Assembly (NCBI RefSeq): GCF_000478685.1
Contig: NZ_AMSD01000002.1
Location: forward strand, 62,001 to 126,000
Direction of reading: 5' to 3'
DNA from: Candidatus Photodesmus katoptron Akat1
Lineage (GTDB): Bacteria; Pseudomonadota; Gammaproteobacteria; Enterobacterales; Vibrionaceae
Length of the DNA stretch: 64,000 bases
The translations under genes and the position numbers were made by a program. Position 1 is the stretch's first letter, and each line of letters opens with the position of its first letter. The notes under the pieces were generated by a model. The model did not search any database. It worked only from the letters and a program-made list of their open reading frames with translations, and was not told the DNA's origin. Below, one piece after another: positions 23,417 to 34,761 of the stretch.

Positions 23417-23492
23417 GGGCGATTAGCTCAGTTGGTAGAGCACCTGCCTTACAAGCAGGGGGTCACTGGTTCGAGTCCAGTATTGCCCACCA
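23417..23492 (+). tRNA. tRNA-Val(UAC)
   Basis: 76 nt with encoded CCA. The acceptor stem GGGCGAT/ATTGCCC pairs with one wobble; the anticodon stem CCTGC/GCAGG encloses CTTACAA, giving anticodon TAC. The position would normally suggest tRNA-Ala, but the anticodon is not TGC. tRNA-Val in the rRNA spacer is known from Vibrio spacer types. Confidence 0.95.
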
Positions 23493-23538
23493 ATGATTAA
23501 ACGATTAAAATTACCAATTTAAATAATAGTTAAAGCCT

Positions 23539-23555
23539 GTTCTTTAACAATTTAG
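23539..23555 (+). promoter_or_regulatory. boxA antitermination site before 23S
   Basis: TGTTCTTTAACAATTTA is a near-consensus boxA (TGCTCTTTAACAATTTA) about 110 bp before the 23S gene, the usual place for the spacer boxA. Confidence 0.7.
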
Positions 23556-23665
23556 AAAACTAGACAGATAATTCTGTTAGTTAATTTAGGATAATAAAGT
23601 TATCCTGGCATTAATTTAATAGAAAGATAAATTATTTGTTATATTAAAACTTTTTAGGGTTGTAT

Positions 23666-26568
<2,903 letters not shown>

Positions 26569-26573
26569 TGGAG

Positions 26574-26650
26574 GGAGTGGTAGTTCAGCTGGTTAGAATA
26601 CCGGCCTGTCACGCCGGGGGTCGCGGGTTCGAATCCCGTCCACTCCGCCA
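26574..26650 (+). tRNA. tRNA-Asp(GUC)
   Basis: 77 nt with encoded CCA. Acceptor GGAGTGG/CCACTCC is perfect; the anticodon loop CTGTCAC gives GTC. In Vibrio, tRNA-Asp can follow the 5S gene of an rRNA operon; here it follows 23S directly because no 5S is present. It ends only 4 bp before the stop codon of the convergent spo0M-like gene. Confidence 0.97.
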
Positions 26651-26654
26651 AAAA

Positions 26655-27467
26655 TTACTTTTTTCTCCATAAGGTGCTATTAATGTAGTTTAATACTATA
26701 TTTCTAACTTCTTGAATACATGTTTCAGTAGAAATTTCTAATTGATATTTTAGTTTTCCAATACTTAATAATTTACCTAATGTTTCTTTTGAATTTTTTG
26801 TTTGATTACGATTAATTTCGAACCATAGTTTTAGGAAATTATTACTCCTATGTGTGATTATTTCTATTTCACGCCAATAGCCATGATATGGTCCCATTGT
26901 TGGAACAAATTCAAATTTTTGTATGAATGGAGAAATAAAACCTTCAATCGTTTCGCATTTTACGTGACGAATACGCAATCCTTGTTCCTCAAGTACTGTG
27001 AAAATTTGATCCATTAATGCATCAGGACGTACTGTAAGTAATTCTTTATTACTTATTGAATTTATAGACATAGAGGTATGTATTTTTGTTTCAAGCCATA
27101 CCTTTGTATTATTAATGGTAATTGGTGTGTTCCATGGTACATTCATACTTATATTGAAATCTCGAATTTCTCCAGATTTAATATTGAAAGGGAATGCTAG
27201 GTTCCAATTAGATAGGGTGTGTGATCGAGATATTTTAATAAAGTGTTTTTTATAGAAAAAGTTATCTTTTTGAGTATGCTTTTTTTCAAAATAATGACAA
27301 TATAGTTTTAAATTAATATTACTAATAATTTGTTTTTTATGTTTTCCATGAATATTGATTTTAATATTAATATCTTTTCCTGGAAAAAGTACTGCTTGTT
27401 GTATAATTGAATTAGCTGTTATAAAACTGTTCTCAAAACTTGCTAGGATTTTTTTAAAAAATGACAT
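26655..27467 (-). CDS. Spo0M-like (sporulation-control) arrestin-fold protein
   Basis: 270 residues from the ATG at 27467 (MSFFKKILASFENSFITANS). The start is chosen because the Spo0M family begins MSFFKK and AGGAG lies upstream; an in-frame ATG at 27500 would add 11 residues. Family segments include AVLFPGKDINIKINIHG, FPFNIKSGEIRDFNISMNVP, NNTKVWLETKI and FIQKFEFVPTMGPYHG. Proteins of this family occur in many non-sporulating bacteria, including Vibrio; their role is unclear and may involve stress or cell-envelope processes. It converges on the rRNA operon with 4 bp between ends. Confidence 0.8.
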   Translation of the reverse strand: MSFFKKILASFENSFITANSIIQQAVLFPGKDINIKINIHGKHKKQIISNINLKLYCHYFEKKHTQKDNFFYKKHFIKISRSHTLSNWNLAFPFNIKSGEIRDFNISMNVPWNTPITINNTKVWLETKIHTSMSINSISNKELLTVRPDALMDQIFTVLEEQGLRIRHVKCETIEGFISPFIQKFEFVPTMGPYHGYWREIEIITHRSNNFLKLWFEINRNQTKNSKETLGKLLSIGKLKYQLEISTETCIQEVRNIVLNYINSTLWRKK

Positions 27468-27830
27468 GAAGAAAATAGCTCCTAGATAAAGATTACACAT
27501 AATAACCTTAGACTTATTTAAAATTAAAATCTTTCTTTTATTATTATTGTTTATGTTAGTATGCTAATTTACTGGTTCTTGCTTGAATAATAATAATGAT
27601 TATTCATGGTTTTTTCCATTAAAATATAATAATAAGATATTGATATTATTACTGATATAGATGTTATCTATCTTGATTGAGTTAGATAAAAAACTAAAAC
27701 AAATGGATTTACTCAATGCTTTAGATATAATTTTTATGTTATTAAAAATGGTTTTTATTTATATGCTTTAGTAAGTAGTTAATAGATTTAAATAATTTAA
27801 TTAGGTTAATTAGGAGAAAGTTATAACCAC
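27468..27830. other. Intergenic region between spo0M-like gene and ccoG
   Basis: 363 bp of very AT-rich divergent spacer that must hold both promoters. It contains a 7-bp hairpin, GAATAAT (27585-27591) with ATTATTC (27599-27605), followed by ATGGTTTTTT; this could be a weak terminator or an AT-rich operator. AGGAGAAAG before 27831 is the ccoG ribosome binding site. I found no coding remnant. Confidence 0.4.
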
Positions 27831-29237
27831 ATGAATCAGGATAGAATTCCTATTAAAAATATTATGCTGCAATCAGCGAAGCGAAAATCTAATAAAGAAA
27901 ATCCTGATAGATTCAATCTTGGCAATCATATCTATGTTCGAAAAAGTAAAGGGACCTTTCAAAGGTTACGCCGTTATGTTGCTTGTTTTTTATTATCCCT
28001 GTTTTTTTTTCTACCATGGTTTAGTTATAATGAACGTCAGGCTATTTTATTAGATATTGGTAATCAACAAGTTAACTTTTTTTGTATTACTATCTATCCA
28101 CAAGATCTTAAAATATTATTTTTTTTTCTCTTGATTATTTTATTCAGTTTATTTTTTTTAACTATGTTTGTGGGTAGAATATGGTGCGGTTATTTTTGTC
28201 CACAAACTATTTGGTCATTCATATATATTTGGTTTGAAGAAAAATTTGAAGGATCCGCTAATAAGCGTCGTAAACAGGATTCTTCTGTTCTTACTATTAA
28301 TATTATTATAAGAAAAATAACTAAGCACGTTTTTTGGATATTAATAGCTTTTCTTACAGGTTTAACTTTTTTGGGTTATTTTTTACCTATCAAGGATTTA
28401 ATAAGTAATTTTTTTTCTTTTAATTCTAGTTTTTTGGTTTTATTATTTTCTGTATTGACGTATATAAATTCGGCTTGGATGCGTTCAATTATTTGCATTC
28501 ATGTATGCCCCTATGCTCGTTTTCAATCAGTTATATTTGATAAAAACACTTTGATGGTTGCTTACGATGTTAATCGTGGTGAAAATCGTGGAAAACGTTC
28601 AAGACAAGTAGATTCTGAAAACTTAGGACTAGGAGATTGCATTAATTGTAATCTTTGTGTTCAAGTTTGTCCAACTGGTATTGATATTCGTGATGGTTTG
28701 CAATATGAATGTATTAATTGTGGTGCTTGTATTGATGCATGTAATAAAACCATGTCTTATATGGGATACAAACCTAATCTTATTAGTTATATAACTAAAA
28801 ATCGTTTATTAAGTTTGAATACTAAAATAATAAAAACAAAGTTATTTAGCTGCATTATTCTATTATTATTTATGGTTGGTCTTTTTTTGCTAGAGATTAT
28901 TAATCTTAAACCCATAGGCTTAACTGTATTACGTGATCGTAATCAGCTATTTAAAAGTAATTATTTAGGTGAAATTGAAAACACTTATATACTAAAAATT
29001 ATCAATAAAACAAAAAAGTCGAAGAAATATTATTTAGATATAAAAGGTTTAAACAACATTTCTTGGTACGGTAAACGACTTGTTCAAGTAAGACCTGGAG
29101 AAGTATATAATGTTCCATTGAGTTTGGGTATTTATCCAGATAGATTAAATTTACCAGTTACAAAAATTCAATTTATAATTTCAGATGATGAAGATTTTAA
29201 TGTTTCAGTTGAAAGTCGATTTATTAAAGGATTTTAA
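27831..29237 (+). CDS. ccoG: Cytochrome c oxidase accessory protein CcoG (FixG/RdxA)
   Basis: Polyferredoxin-like membrane protein needed for copper delivery to cbb3-type cytochrome oxidase. 468 residues with several TM segments (about 44-60, 84-108, 160-180, 195-215, 330-348), the CGYFCPQTIW motif, CIHVCPYARFQSVIFD, and two 4Fe-4S clusters in CINCNLCVQVCPTGIDIRDG and CINCGACIDACNKTM. The C-terminus is an Ig-like periplasmic domain. Its presence implies a cbb3 oxidase elsewhere; the ccoNOPQ genes are not in this window. A T9 run at 28012-28020 is in frame here, unlike the runs in lptG, dnaQ, prfB and ubiH. Confidence 0.95.
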   Translation: MNQDRIPIKNIMLQSAKRKSNKENPDRFNLGNHIYVRKSKGTFQRLRRYVACFLLSLFFFLPWFSYNERQAILLDIGNQQVNFFCITIYPQDLKILFFFLLIILFSLFFLTMFVGRIWCGYFCPQTIWSFIYIWFEEKFEGSANKRRKQDSSVLTINIIIRKITKHVFWILIAFLTGLTFLGYFLPIKDLISNFFSFNSSFLVLLFSVLTYINSAWMRSIICIHVCPYARFQSVIFDKNTLMVAYDVNRGENRGKRSRQVDSENLGLGDCINCNLCVQVCPTGIDIRDGLQYECINCGACIDACNKTMSYMGYKPNLISYITKNRLLSLNTKIIKTKLFSCIILLLFMVGLFLLEIINLKPIGLTVLRDRNQLFKSNYLGEIENTYILKIINKTKKSKKYYLDIKGLNNISWYGKRLVQVRPGEVYNVPLSLGIYPDRLNLPVTKIQFIISDDEDFNVSVESRFIKGF

Positions 29238-29274
29238 GATATAAAATTCAATAGATAATACATTTTTTAAAAAT

Positions 29275-29304
29275 TTGACTTGTTTTTTTTATGATATCTA
29301 TGTA
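29275..29304 (+). promoter_or_regulatory. Candidate promoter upstream of dsbA
   Basis: TTGACT (29275-29280) and TATGTA (29299-29304) with 18 bp between, about 155 bp before dsbA. The kinase gene that often precedes dsbA in Vibrio is absent, so dsbA needs its own promoter. The match is moderate. Confidence 0.35.
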
Positions 29305-29459
29305 AAGTGTCCAGATAAAGAAGTACCTAATAGAAAAAGTTTATCTATATAATTTTGGTATTCTCAAAGTGTTTTTTATATTACATAAGAAAAAAAGCTC
29401 GATAACCTTGAGAAGATCGATTTAGGCTGATATCAATATAGTAATAGGTTTTTATTGAA

Positions 29460-30062
29460 ATGAAAAAAATAATCGTGATAATGATGACAAGTATTATCAT
29501 AAGCTTAAGTGCTCATACAGCTCCATTTTATCAGGAAGGAAAAGACTATACAATATTAAATTCTGAAGTATCTCGTGAACCAATTATAACTGAGTATTTC
29601 TCTTTTTACTGTTCACACTGCGATTCATTAGAACCAGTGATTATGCAGTTAAAGAAAAAATTTTCACATGTACAATTTCAAAGAAAACATGTATCCTTCA
29701 TGGGTGGAGAAATGGCCATTCCTATGAGTAAAGCCTATGCAACTATGCTTGTTTTAAATGTTGAAAAACAAATGGTTCCGATATTGTTTAATCGTATTCA
29801 TGGTGTAAGAACTCCTCCTAAGAATAATACTGAGTTACGTCAAATTTTTATCGATGAAGGTATTGATGGCAATAAATATAATAAAGCATTTAGCAGTTTT
29901 ATTGTTGATTCAATGGTACGTCGTTTTGATAAAGAATTTCAAAAAAGTCACCTTAAAGGAGTACCTTTAATTATTGTAAATAATCGATATCTTGTTAAAT
30001 CCCAATCAGTTAGAAGTATAGATGATTATGTTGGTTTGATACGTTATTTATTAAATAAATAA
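29460..30062 (+). CDS. dsbA: Thiol:disulfide interchange protein DsbA, with CSHC active site
   Basis: Periplasmic oxidant that introduces disulfides into exported proteins such as LptD. Signal peptide residues 1-20 (cleavage near HTA), thioredoxin fold with FSFYCSHCDSLEP, the family stretch VSFMGGEMAIPMSKAYATM, and the cis-proline loop in GVPLIIVNNRYLV. Overall very close to the Vibrio cholerae enzyme TcpG. The active site is C51-S-H-C54 instead of the usual CPHC; the Ser codon is TCA at 29613-29615. In E. coli, changing this dipeptide shifts redox potential, so the enzyme may be a weaker oxidant. Length 200 is normal. Confidence 0.96.
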   Translation: MKKIIVIMMTSIIISLSAHTAPFYQEGKDYTILNSEVSREPIITEYFSFYCSHCDSLEPVIMQLKKKFSHVQFQRKHVSFMGGEMAIPMSKAYATMLVLNVEKQMVPILFNRIHGVRTPPKNNTELRQIFIDEGIDGNKYNKAFSSFIVDSMVRRFDKEFQKSHLKGVPLIIVNNRYLVKSQSVRSIDDYVGLIRYLLNK

Positions 30063-30160
30063 ACTAAAACGCAAAACTTTATAGTTTATTTAATTCATTC
30101 ATTAACATTCATTACATTAAATAAATAGATACTGCTAACTTGTGCGTGTTGATTATTTTT

Positions 30161-31327
30161 TTATTTTTTCTGTTCTCTAGATAAAAAAAACCAACACGTT
30201 AATCCTAATAGGATTGTAATGCTATTTCCCACGATAATAACTATAATATTTCTTGCATGCTTTATCTTTTTTTCAGACTCAACCTTTATCCCAATTTTGT
30301 TATTTTCTTTCTGTTCTTCTGTCTGTAATATACTTTGATTTTGTTCTGGAATAATAAAGCTTAATGGACGGTTAGACTCGATATCATTTGCGTATACATG
30401 TCCATACCATCTGATGTTCTTTTTATTTTCAAGCTCAATTGTTAGTTTAGTATCTTCATTTTTTGCCATTCCTTGAATTGTAGTTATTGTGTTCTTTTTT
30501 TTATTATGATACGTAATGGATGCAGCTAAAGAGCCTGGAACAATAGTTCCATTTTTCCCAGAAAATACAATTCTATGTGGTGTTTCTTCTTGTTCTGATT
30601 GAATAAATTTAATTTGTATAGGGTTAGGATAAATAAAAGTCTCTTGTTCTCGAGCTCTTAAAAAAATTCCATTGCCTGATGTAATTCTAACTTTATATTT
30701 ACCAGGTTTTGCTTTAATTAATAAAGGAACAGTAAATACCCCATCTCTTGGATATTCATCTAATCCTCGACCGTCATCAGAAAATTGTTCAATTATTTTT
30801 GGTGCTGATTGTGCTTTTTTTTTGAACAAGAAAATTTTTTTTTCAAGAAATTTAGTAAAAGTAATGTTTAGATTAAGTTCTTCTAGAAAATCTTCTAAAA
30901 GAAGAGGTTTCCTATCATTTAATAATCTAGCAGTAAATTTAATTGTTTCACCATTAAAAAAATGACTAGGTAAAGGATCTGTTTCAATTGTTAAATTAGA
31001 AATAAGTTTAATCTTATTTTTAGGAGTTACTTTACCTATAGCTTGCCATGGTCCTGGCATTGGTTTATCAATCGATATAATATCCATATCTGATGTATGG
31101 TACCAATGTACATTTTTATGTTTTTTCCATGAATAATATTTTTTCCCGTCAGGACGAATGAGAATAACAGGCTGTGTTAACTCTGTACGATAAATGATAA
31201 AAGTTATTTGTTTAATAGCAGGATCTACTCGAAATCGATTATTTAGTAGTGATATTGAGGAGGATATTTCATTTGAAAAGCTATTACTTATAAAAAATAG
31301 TATTTTTAATAAAACTATCAGTCTCAA
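30161..31327 (-). CDS. TIGR03503-type envelope protein of unknown function
   Basis: 388 residues: signal peptide (1-18), a periplasmic region with beta-rich Ig-like segments (VDPAIKQITFIIYR, PVILIRPDGKKYYSW, KPMPGPWQAIGKVTP, FSDDGRGLDEYPRDGVFTV, KPGKYKVRITSGNGIFLR) and one C-terminal TM helix (about 362-383) followed by a short basic tail. The layout and the VILIRPDG...PGPWQAIG pattern match an uncharacterised family I recall as TIGR03503, found in Vibrio, Shewanella and Alteromonas. It lies downstream of dnaQ, as in Vibrio. No function is assigned. Its retention in a reduced genome suggests it matters. Confidence 0.7.
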   Translation of the reverse strand: MRLIVLLKILFFISNSFSNEISSSISLLNNRFRVDPAIKQITFIIYRTELTQPVILIRPDGKKYYSWKKHKNVHWYHTSDMDIISIDKPMPGPWQAIGKVTPKNKIKLISNLTIETDPLPSHFFNGETIKFTARLLNDRKPLLLEDFLEELNLNITFTKFLEKKIFLFKKKAQSAPKIIEQFSDDGRGLDEYPRDGVFTVPLLIKAKPGKYKVRITSGNGIFLRAREQETFIYPNPIQIKFIQSEQEETPHRIVFSGKNGTIVPGSLAASITYHNKKKNTITTIQGMAKNEDTKLTIELENKKNIRWYGHVYANDIESNRPLSFIIPEQNQSILQTEEQKENNKIGIKVESEKKIKHARNIIVIIVGNSITILLGLTCWFFLSREQKK

Positions 31328-31466
31328 TGTTTAAACTCCTTATAGGTGATAAAACAATGAATTATTGCATTTAGTATTAAACTGTATTTCCTTTTTTTCT
31401 TCTTATTATTTGAGAAATATCTAAGTTTTTTTATTAGTCAATCATCTATCAATATTAATTTTTTTA

Positions 31467-32203
31467 TTAAATCCATAAACAATTTCCAGATTTTTTAAGA
31501 AAAGTTAATCTCTTTTCATGCTCTTCTATTTCATTAGATGTAGCAAATAAAATTTTTAAAGTTCTTTTTTTGGTATCATTTGTTTTCATTAATTGTTTTT
31601 TTTTGAATCAGAAAACTTAAAATTTAAACTAGTTTGTCCCCCTGTCATTGCTAAATATACATCAGCAAGAATTTCTGCATCTAGTAATGCACCATGAAGA
31701 ACACGTGAAGAAATGTTAATATTATAATGCTTAGCTAGTGAATCTAGATTTTTTTTAGCTGGAATATTTGGCGTTTTTTTAGCAATAGCAAGTGTATCAG
31801 TTATTTTACAATAATCAGTTATTTTACCAATTTTTTTATTAAGCATTGAAAATTCTTGGTTTATAAAACCGATATCGAAAGGAGCATTATGAGCTATGAG
31901 TTCTGTATCTTTAATAAAGGCTAAAAACTCTTGATGAATATCATGGTATTTAGGTTTATTCATCAAGAATTCATTAGTAATGCCATGAATTTTAATCGCA
32001 TCAGGATGAATATTACAATCTGGTTTGATATAAACATGAAAATTATTTCCAGTGCGTTTACGGTTAATTATTTCAACCGCACCAATTTCTATGATTCTAT
32101 GTCCATGATAATGCGCACGGCTATCTTTATTAATACCTGTCGTTTCTGTATCTAAAGCAATAAGACGTTTTTTACATATAGAATTGTTATTTCTAGTACT
32201 CAT
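31467..32203 (-). CDS. dnaQ: DNA polymerase III epsilon subunit, one-base frameshift in an A9 run
   Basis: Proofreading 3'-5' exonuclease of the replicase. The N-terminal exonuclease domain is intact: Exo I DTETTG, Exo II AHNAPFDIGF, Exo III HGALLDAEILADVY. I start at 32203 (MSTRNNNSICKKRLIALD). The first frame ends after SLNFKFSDSKKNN at 31589. The polymerase-binding C-terminus lies in another frame: LKILFATSNEIEEHEKRL and KSGNCLWI, stop at 31467, matching E. coli LRVVFATDEEIAAHEARL and GGSCLWRA. Reading the run at 31596-31604 as A10 instead of A9 joins them into 245 residues (E. coli 243). The second part also has its own ATG overlapping the first stop (TAATG), so it might be made separately. 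Confidence 0.92.
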
Positions 32204-32257
32204 AGTTAATTTTATGCACAATATGATTAATTTAGTTAATTTTAATAATACCAAATT

Positions 32258-32737
32258 ATGATAAAACAAGTACAAATTTTTACAGATGGTTCTTGTTTAG
32301 GAAATCCAGGTCCTGGTGGTTATGGAATTATTTTACGCTATAAAAATTTAGAAAAAATAGTAAAAAAAGGTTATATATTAACTACTAATAATCGAATGGA
32401 AATTCTTGCAGTTATTGTCGCATTACAAAATCTTAAAGAATCTTGTAGCATTGTGTTAACAACAGATAGTAAATATGTACGTCAAGGAATTACTCAGTGG
32501 ATTCATAATTGGAAAAAATCTAATTGGAAAACTGTAAACAAAAAACCTATAAAAAATCTTGATCTTTGGAAAAGATTAGATCAAGTAGTTTTGCTACACC
32601 AAATACAATGGTGTTGGGTAAAAAGTCATTCAGGTCACAAGGAAAATCAAAGGTGTGATAGATTAGCTTATTTATCTGCAAAAAATCCAACTGAAGAAGA
32701 TATTGGATATCAAAATTCAGTTAACTGTATTAATTAA
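32258..32737 (+). CDS. rnhA: Ribonuclease HI
   Basis: Degrades RNA in RNA-DNA hybrids. The catalytic carboxylates are visible: D10 (FTDGSC), E48 (NRMEIL), D70 (TTDSKY) and the C-terminal aspartate in [11 protein letters not shown], plus the histidine in KSHSGH. 159 residues, normal. It is divergent from dnaQ across only 54 bp, the classical dnaQ/rnhA arrangement. Its 3' end runs into the pseudogene on the opposite strand. Confidence 0.97.
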   Translation: MIKQVQIFTDGSCLGNPGPGGYGIILRYKNLEKIVKKGYILTTNNRMEILAVIVALQNLKESCSIVLTTDSKYVRQGITQWIHNWKKSNWKTVNKKPIKNLDLWKRLDQVVLLHQIQWCWVKSHSGHKENQRCDRLAYLSAKNPTEEDIGYQNSVNCIN

Positions 32738-33442
32738 TTGTAGATTTAACGGTTTTACTAGTTATTGCTGATGATATTGGTCCTCTTAATTTCCAATTAA
32801 GTTTAATTGGGTGAAGTAAATAAGTTCGTTTTCTTGCTATAATAAAATATAAACTTTTGATTGGTGAAGTCCAATTACCTAAGTAATGTTCAATAAACCA
32901 ATAGAACCAACTATTTTGATAGTTTTGAATAGGTAGTAATTAATGCATAAGAGTCAAAATAAATTACTTGATAATTAAGTAGTACTAGCAATTTTTTGAT
33001 TTAATAGTAATAAATTATTTTTCTTAAATGGATCCAGTTAGTTAGTCCAAGAAAGCTAATTGGATTAAATCCAGTAAGAATCAAATAACCATTATCAACC
33101 ATAACACGATTCACTTCGTGAAATGTTTGATGAGGTTTTATGCAGTAATTAAGTTGATGGAATAAAATTACAGCATAAAAGCTTTTTTCTAAGAAAGGTA
33201 GTTGCATCCTCATTTGCTATGATATGGAACTTGCTATGAAGATCTAGGTTTACTTGATGATGTATCTTGCAGTTATAACTAGTAAGCTCACAACTTAATC
33301 CACCTAGTTTGAGCATATGATAGCCAAATAGTTTATCGCACCAAGTAATCCAATCGAGTTTGAATTGTTGATTTGAGCCAGTGACTATTTTTGAGTTGTA
33401 ACCATGAATAAGGTTTCTTAATTTTTTATTTTTCAAGAACAT
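32730..33442 (-). pseudogene. Decayed YafS-like SAM-dependent methyltransferase
   Basis: Remnants of the methyltransferase gene that lies next to rnhA in E. coli and Vibrio. The N-terminal piece (from 33442) has DWITWCDKLFGYHMLKLG; the middle piece, in another frame (ending at 33001), has MQLPFLEKSFYAVILF and YLILTGFNPISFLGL, matching the YafS stretch GFNPISFMGL. A C-terminal piece ending at 32730 has SPIKSLYFIIARKRTYLLHP. At least two frame changes and an in-frame stop separate them; the first could be repaired by removing one G near 33218. Unlike lptG or dnaQ the lesions are several and not limited to A/T runs, so this is a true pseudogene. Confidence 0.85.
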
Positions 33443-33579
33443 AATTCAAGTTCATCCAATTTGTTTTCATTATAATGAGTATTAATAGTTTTAGATTTGA
33501 AAGTATATGAGTCTATTAAAATTTTTAATTATTTTTCATTATGAATTTTATTAAAAAATACAGATAATTTGCTATTAAT

Positions 33580-34761
33580 TTATTGATAGTGTTTAATATA
33601 CTTATGCTGATTTTTACTAAAACTAGGAATCAGGAGGTATTGATTTATAAATATTTTATTATTTGATAAATTATTTGTTCTTTGAATTAGTTTAGTTGTT
33701 GTTTTATATTTTTTAGCAAGCAAAATTAAACTATCTCCTGCTTTTACTTGATAGCAAATTACTTTTATTCCTTTCCCTTGATGCTTTTTGATATTATCAT
33801 TAAAAGACTGTATAGAATCAATTGGTAATAATAGTTGATAGGGACCATCGGGTGCTGTTATATATTGATTATAAGCTGGGTTTAACTTTTGTAATTTTTG
33901 AATAGATATACCTGCATATTTAGCTGCCACAGTTAAGTCCAGTTGTATTTTAGGATTAACTAATTTAACTACTGGTTTATTTGCAACAGCTGGAATTTTT
34001 ATACCGTATTTTTCAGAATTAGAAATAATGTCAGCTAGTGCTAAAAGCTTTTGCACATAACTAGTGGTTTCTTTTGGTAAATCAAGTGATAAAAAATCAA
34101 TTGGTTTTCCGAGTCTATTATTTTTTCGAATAGCGCTAGATATACGTCCTCCGCCACTATTATAAGCTGCAATTGCTTGTTTCCAGTTTCCATTAAAACG
34201 TTTATTTAAATGGGTCAGATAATCAAGCGCCGCATCTGTAGAAGCTGCCACGTCAAGTCTGCCATCATACCAAAAATTTTGTTCTAATCCGTAGCTTTTT
34301 CCTGTATTTGACAAAAATTGCCAAAGTCCAGAAGCCTTCTCTTGAGAGTAAGCTAATGTATCAAATGAACTTTCAATAACAGGAAGTAAAGCAAGTTCCA
34401 ATGGCATATTACGTTGTTCAATTTTATCAATAATAAGGTATAGAAATGGTTCAGCACGTTTTGATACTGTGTTTAAGTGATTAGGATTCTTAATATACCA
34501 ATTTCGATAACGTTCTATTGTTTCATGATTTGGAATTTCCATTTTTAGTTGCATGGCAATCCGTTTCCAAGCGTCTTCTTGAGATTGAGGTGTTGAGAGA
34601 ATAGAATTTTCCTGAATCTCTACCTGAGATTGATTGATTCTTAATTTTTTCTCAGCTTTTTTTTCAGCAATATCAGTTGGTAATGAAAAAAAAGTTTTTG
34701 GGGATTGGGTTAATTGACATCCTGTTAAGAAAAACAAAAAAAAATTACATAGTATCCTCAT
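33580..34761 (-). CDS. mltD: Membrane-bound lytic murein transglycosylase D
   Basis: Cleaves peptidoglycan glycan strands. A lipoprotein signal with lipobox LTGC (Cys15) points to membrane anchoring. The SLT domain has the catalytic glutamate in LPVIESSFD (Glu130), KASGLWQFLSNTGKSYGL and AAYNSGGGRIS. A C-terminal LysM (YQVKAGDSLILLAKKY) binds the wall. At 393 residues it is shorter than E. coli MltD (452), consistent with one LysM fewer. In Vibrio it is the next gene but one from the yafS homologue; gloB, normally between, is absent and the 137 bp gap shows no remnant. Confidence 0.93.
   Translation of the reverse strand: MRILCNFFLFFLTGCQLTQSPKTFFSLPTDIAEKKAEKKLRINQSQVEIQENSILSTPQSQEDAWKRIAMQLKMEIPNHETIERYRNWYIKNPNHLNTVSKRAEPFLYLIIDKIEQRNMPLELALLPVIESSFDTLAYSQEKASGLWQFLSNTGKSYGLEQNFWYDGRLDVAASTDAALDYLTHLNKRFNGNWKQAIAAYNSGGGRISSAIRKNNRLGKPIDFLSLDLPKETTSYVQKLLALADIISNSEKYGIKIPAVANKPVVKLVNPKIQLDLTVAAKYAGISIQKLQKLNPAYNQYITAPDGPYQLLLPIDSIQSFNDNIKKHQGKGIKVICYQVKAGDSLILLAKKYKTTTKLIQRTNNLSNNKIFINQYLLIPSFSKNQHKYIKHYQ

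Noticed and set aside
23417-23492. Second spacer tRNA as tRNA-Ala
   Set aside because: Position suggested Ala, but the anticodon loop CTTACAA reads TAC, and the body matches tRNA-Val.
27540-27830. FNR-type operator in front of ccoG
   Set aside because: I looked for TTGAT-N4-ATCAA; the nearest sequence (TTGATTGAGTTAG) lacks the right half-site.
31467-31589. A separate 40-codon gene downstream of dnaQ
   Set aside because: Its sequence matches the conserved C-terminus of DnaQ (FATSNEIEEHEKRL, GNCLWI), so it is the displaced tail of dnaQ, not a new gene.
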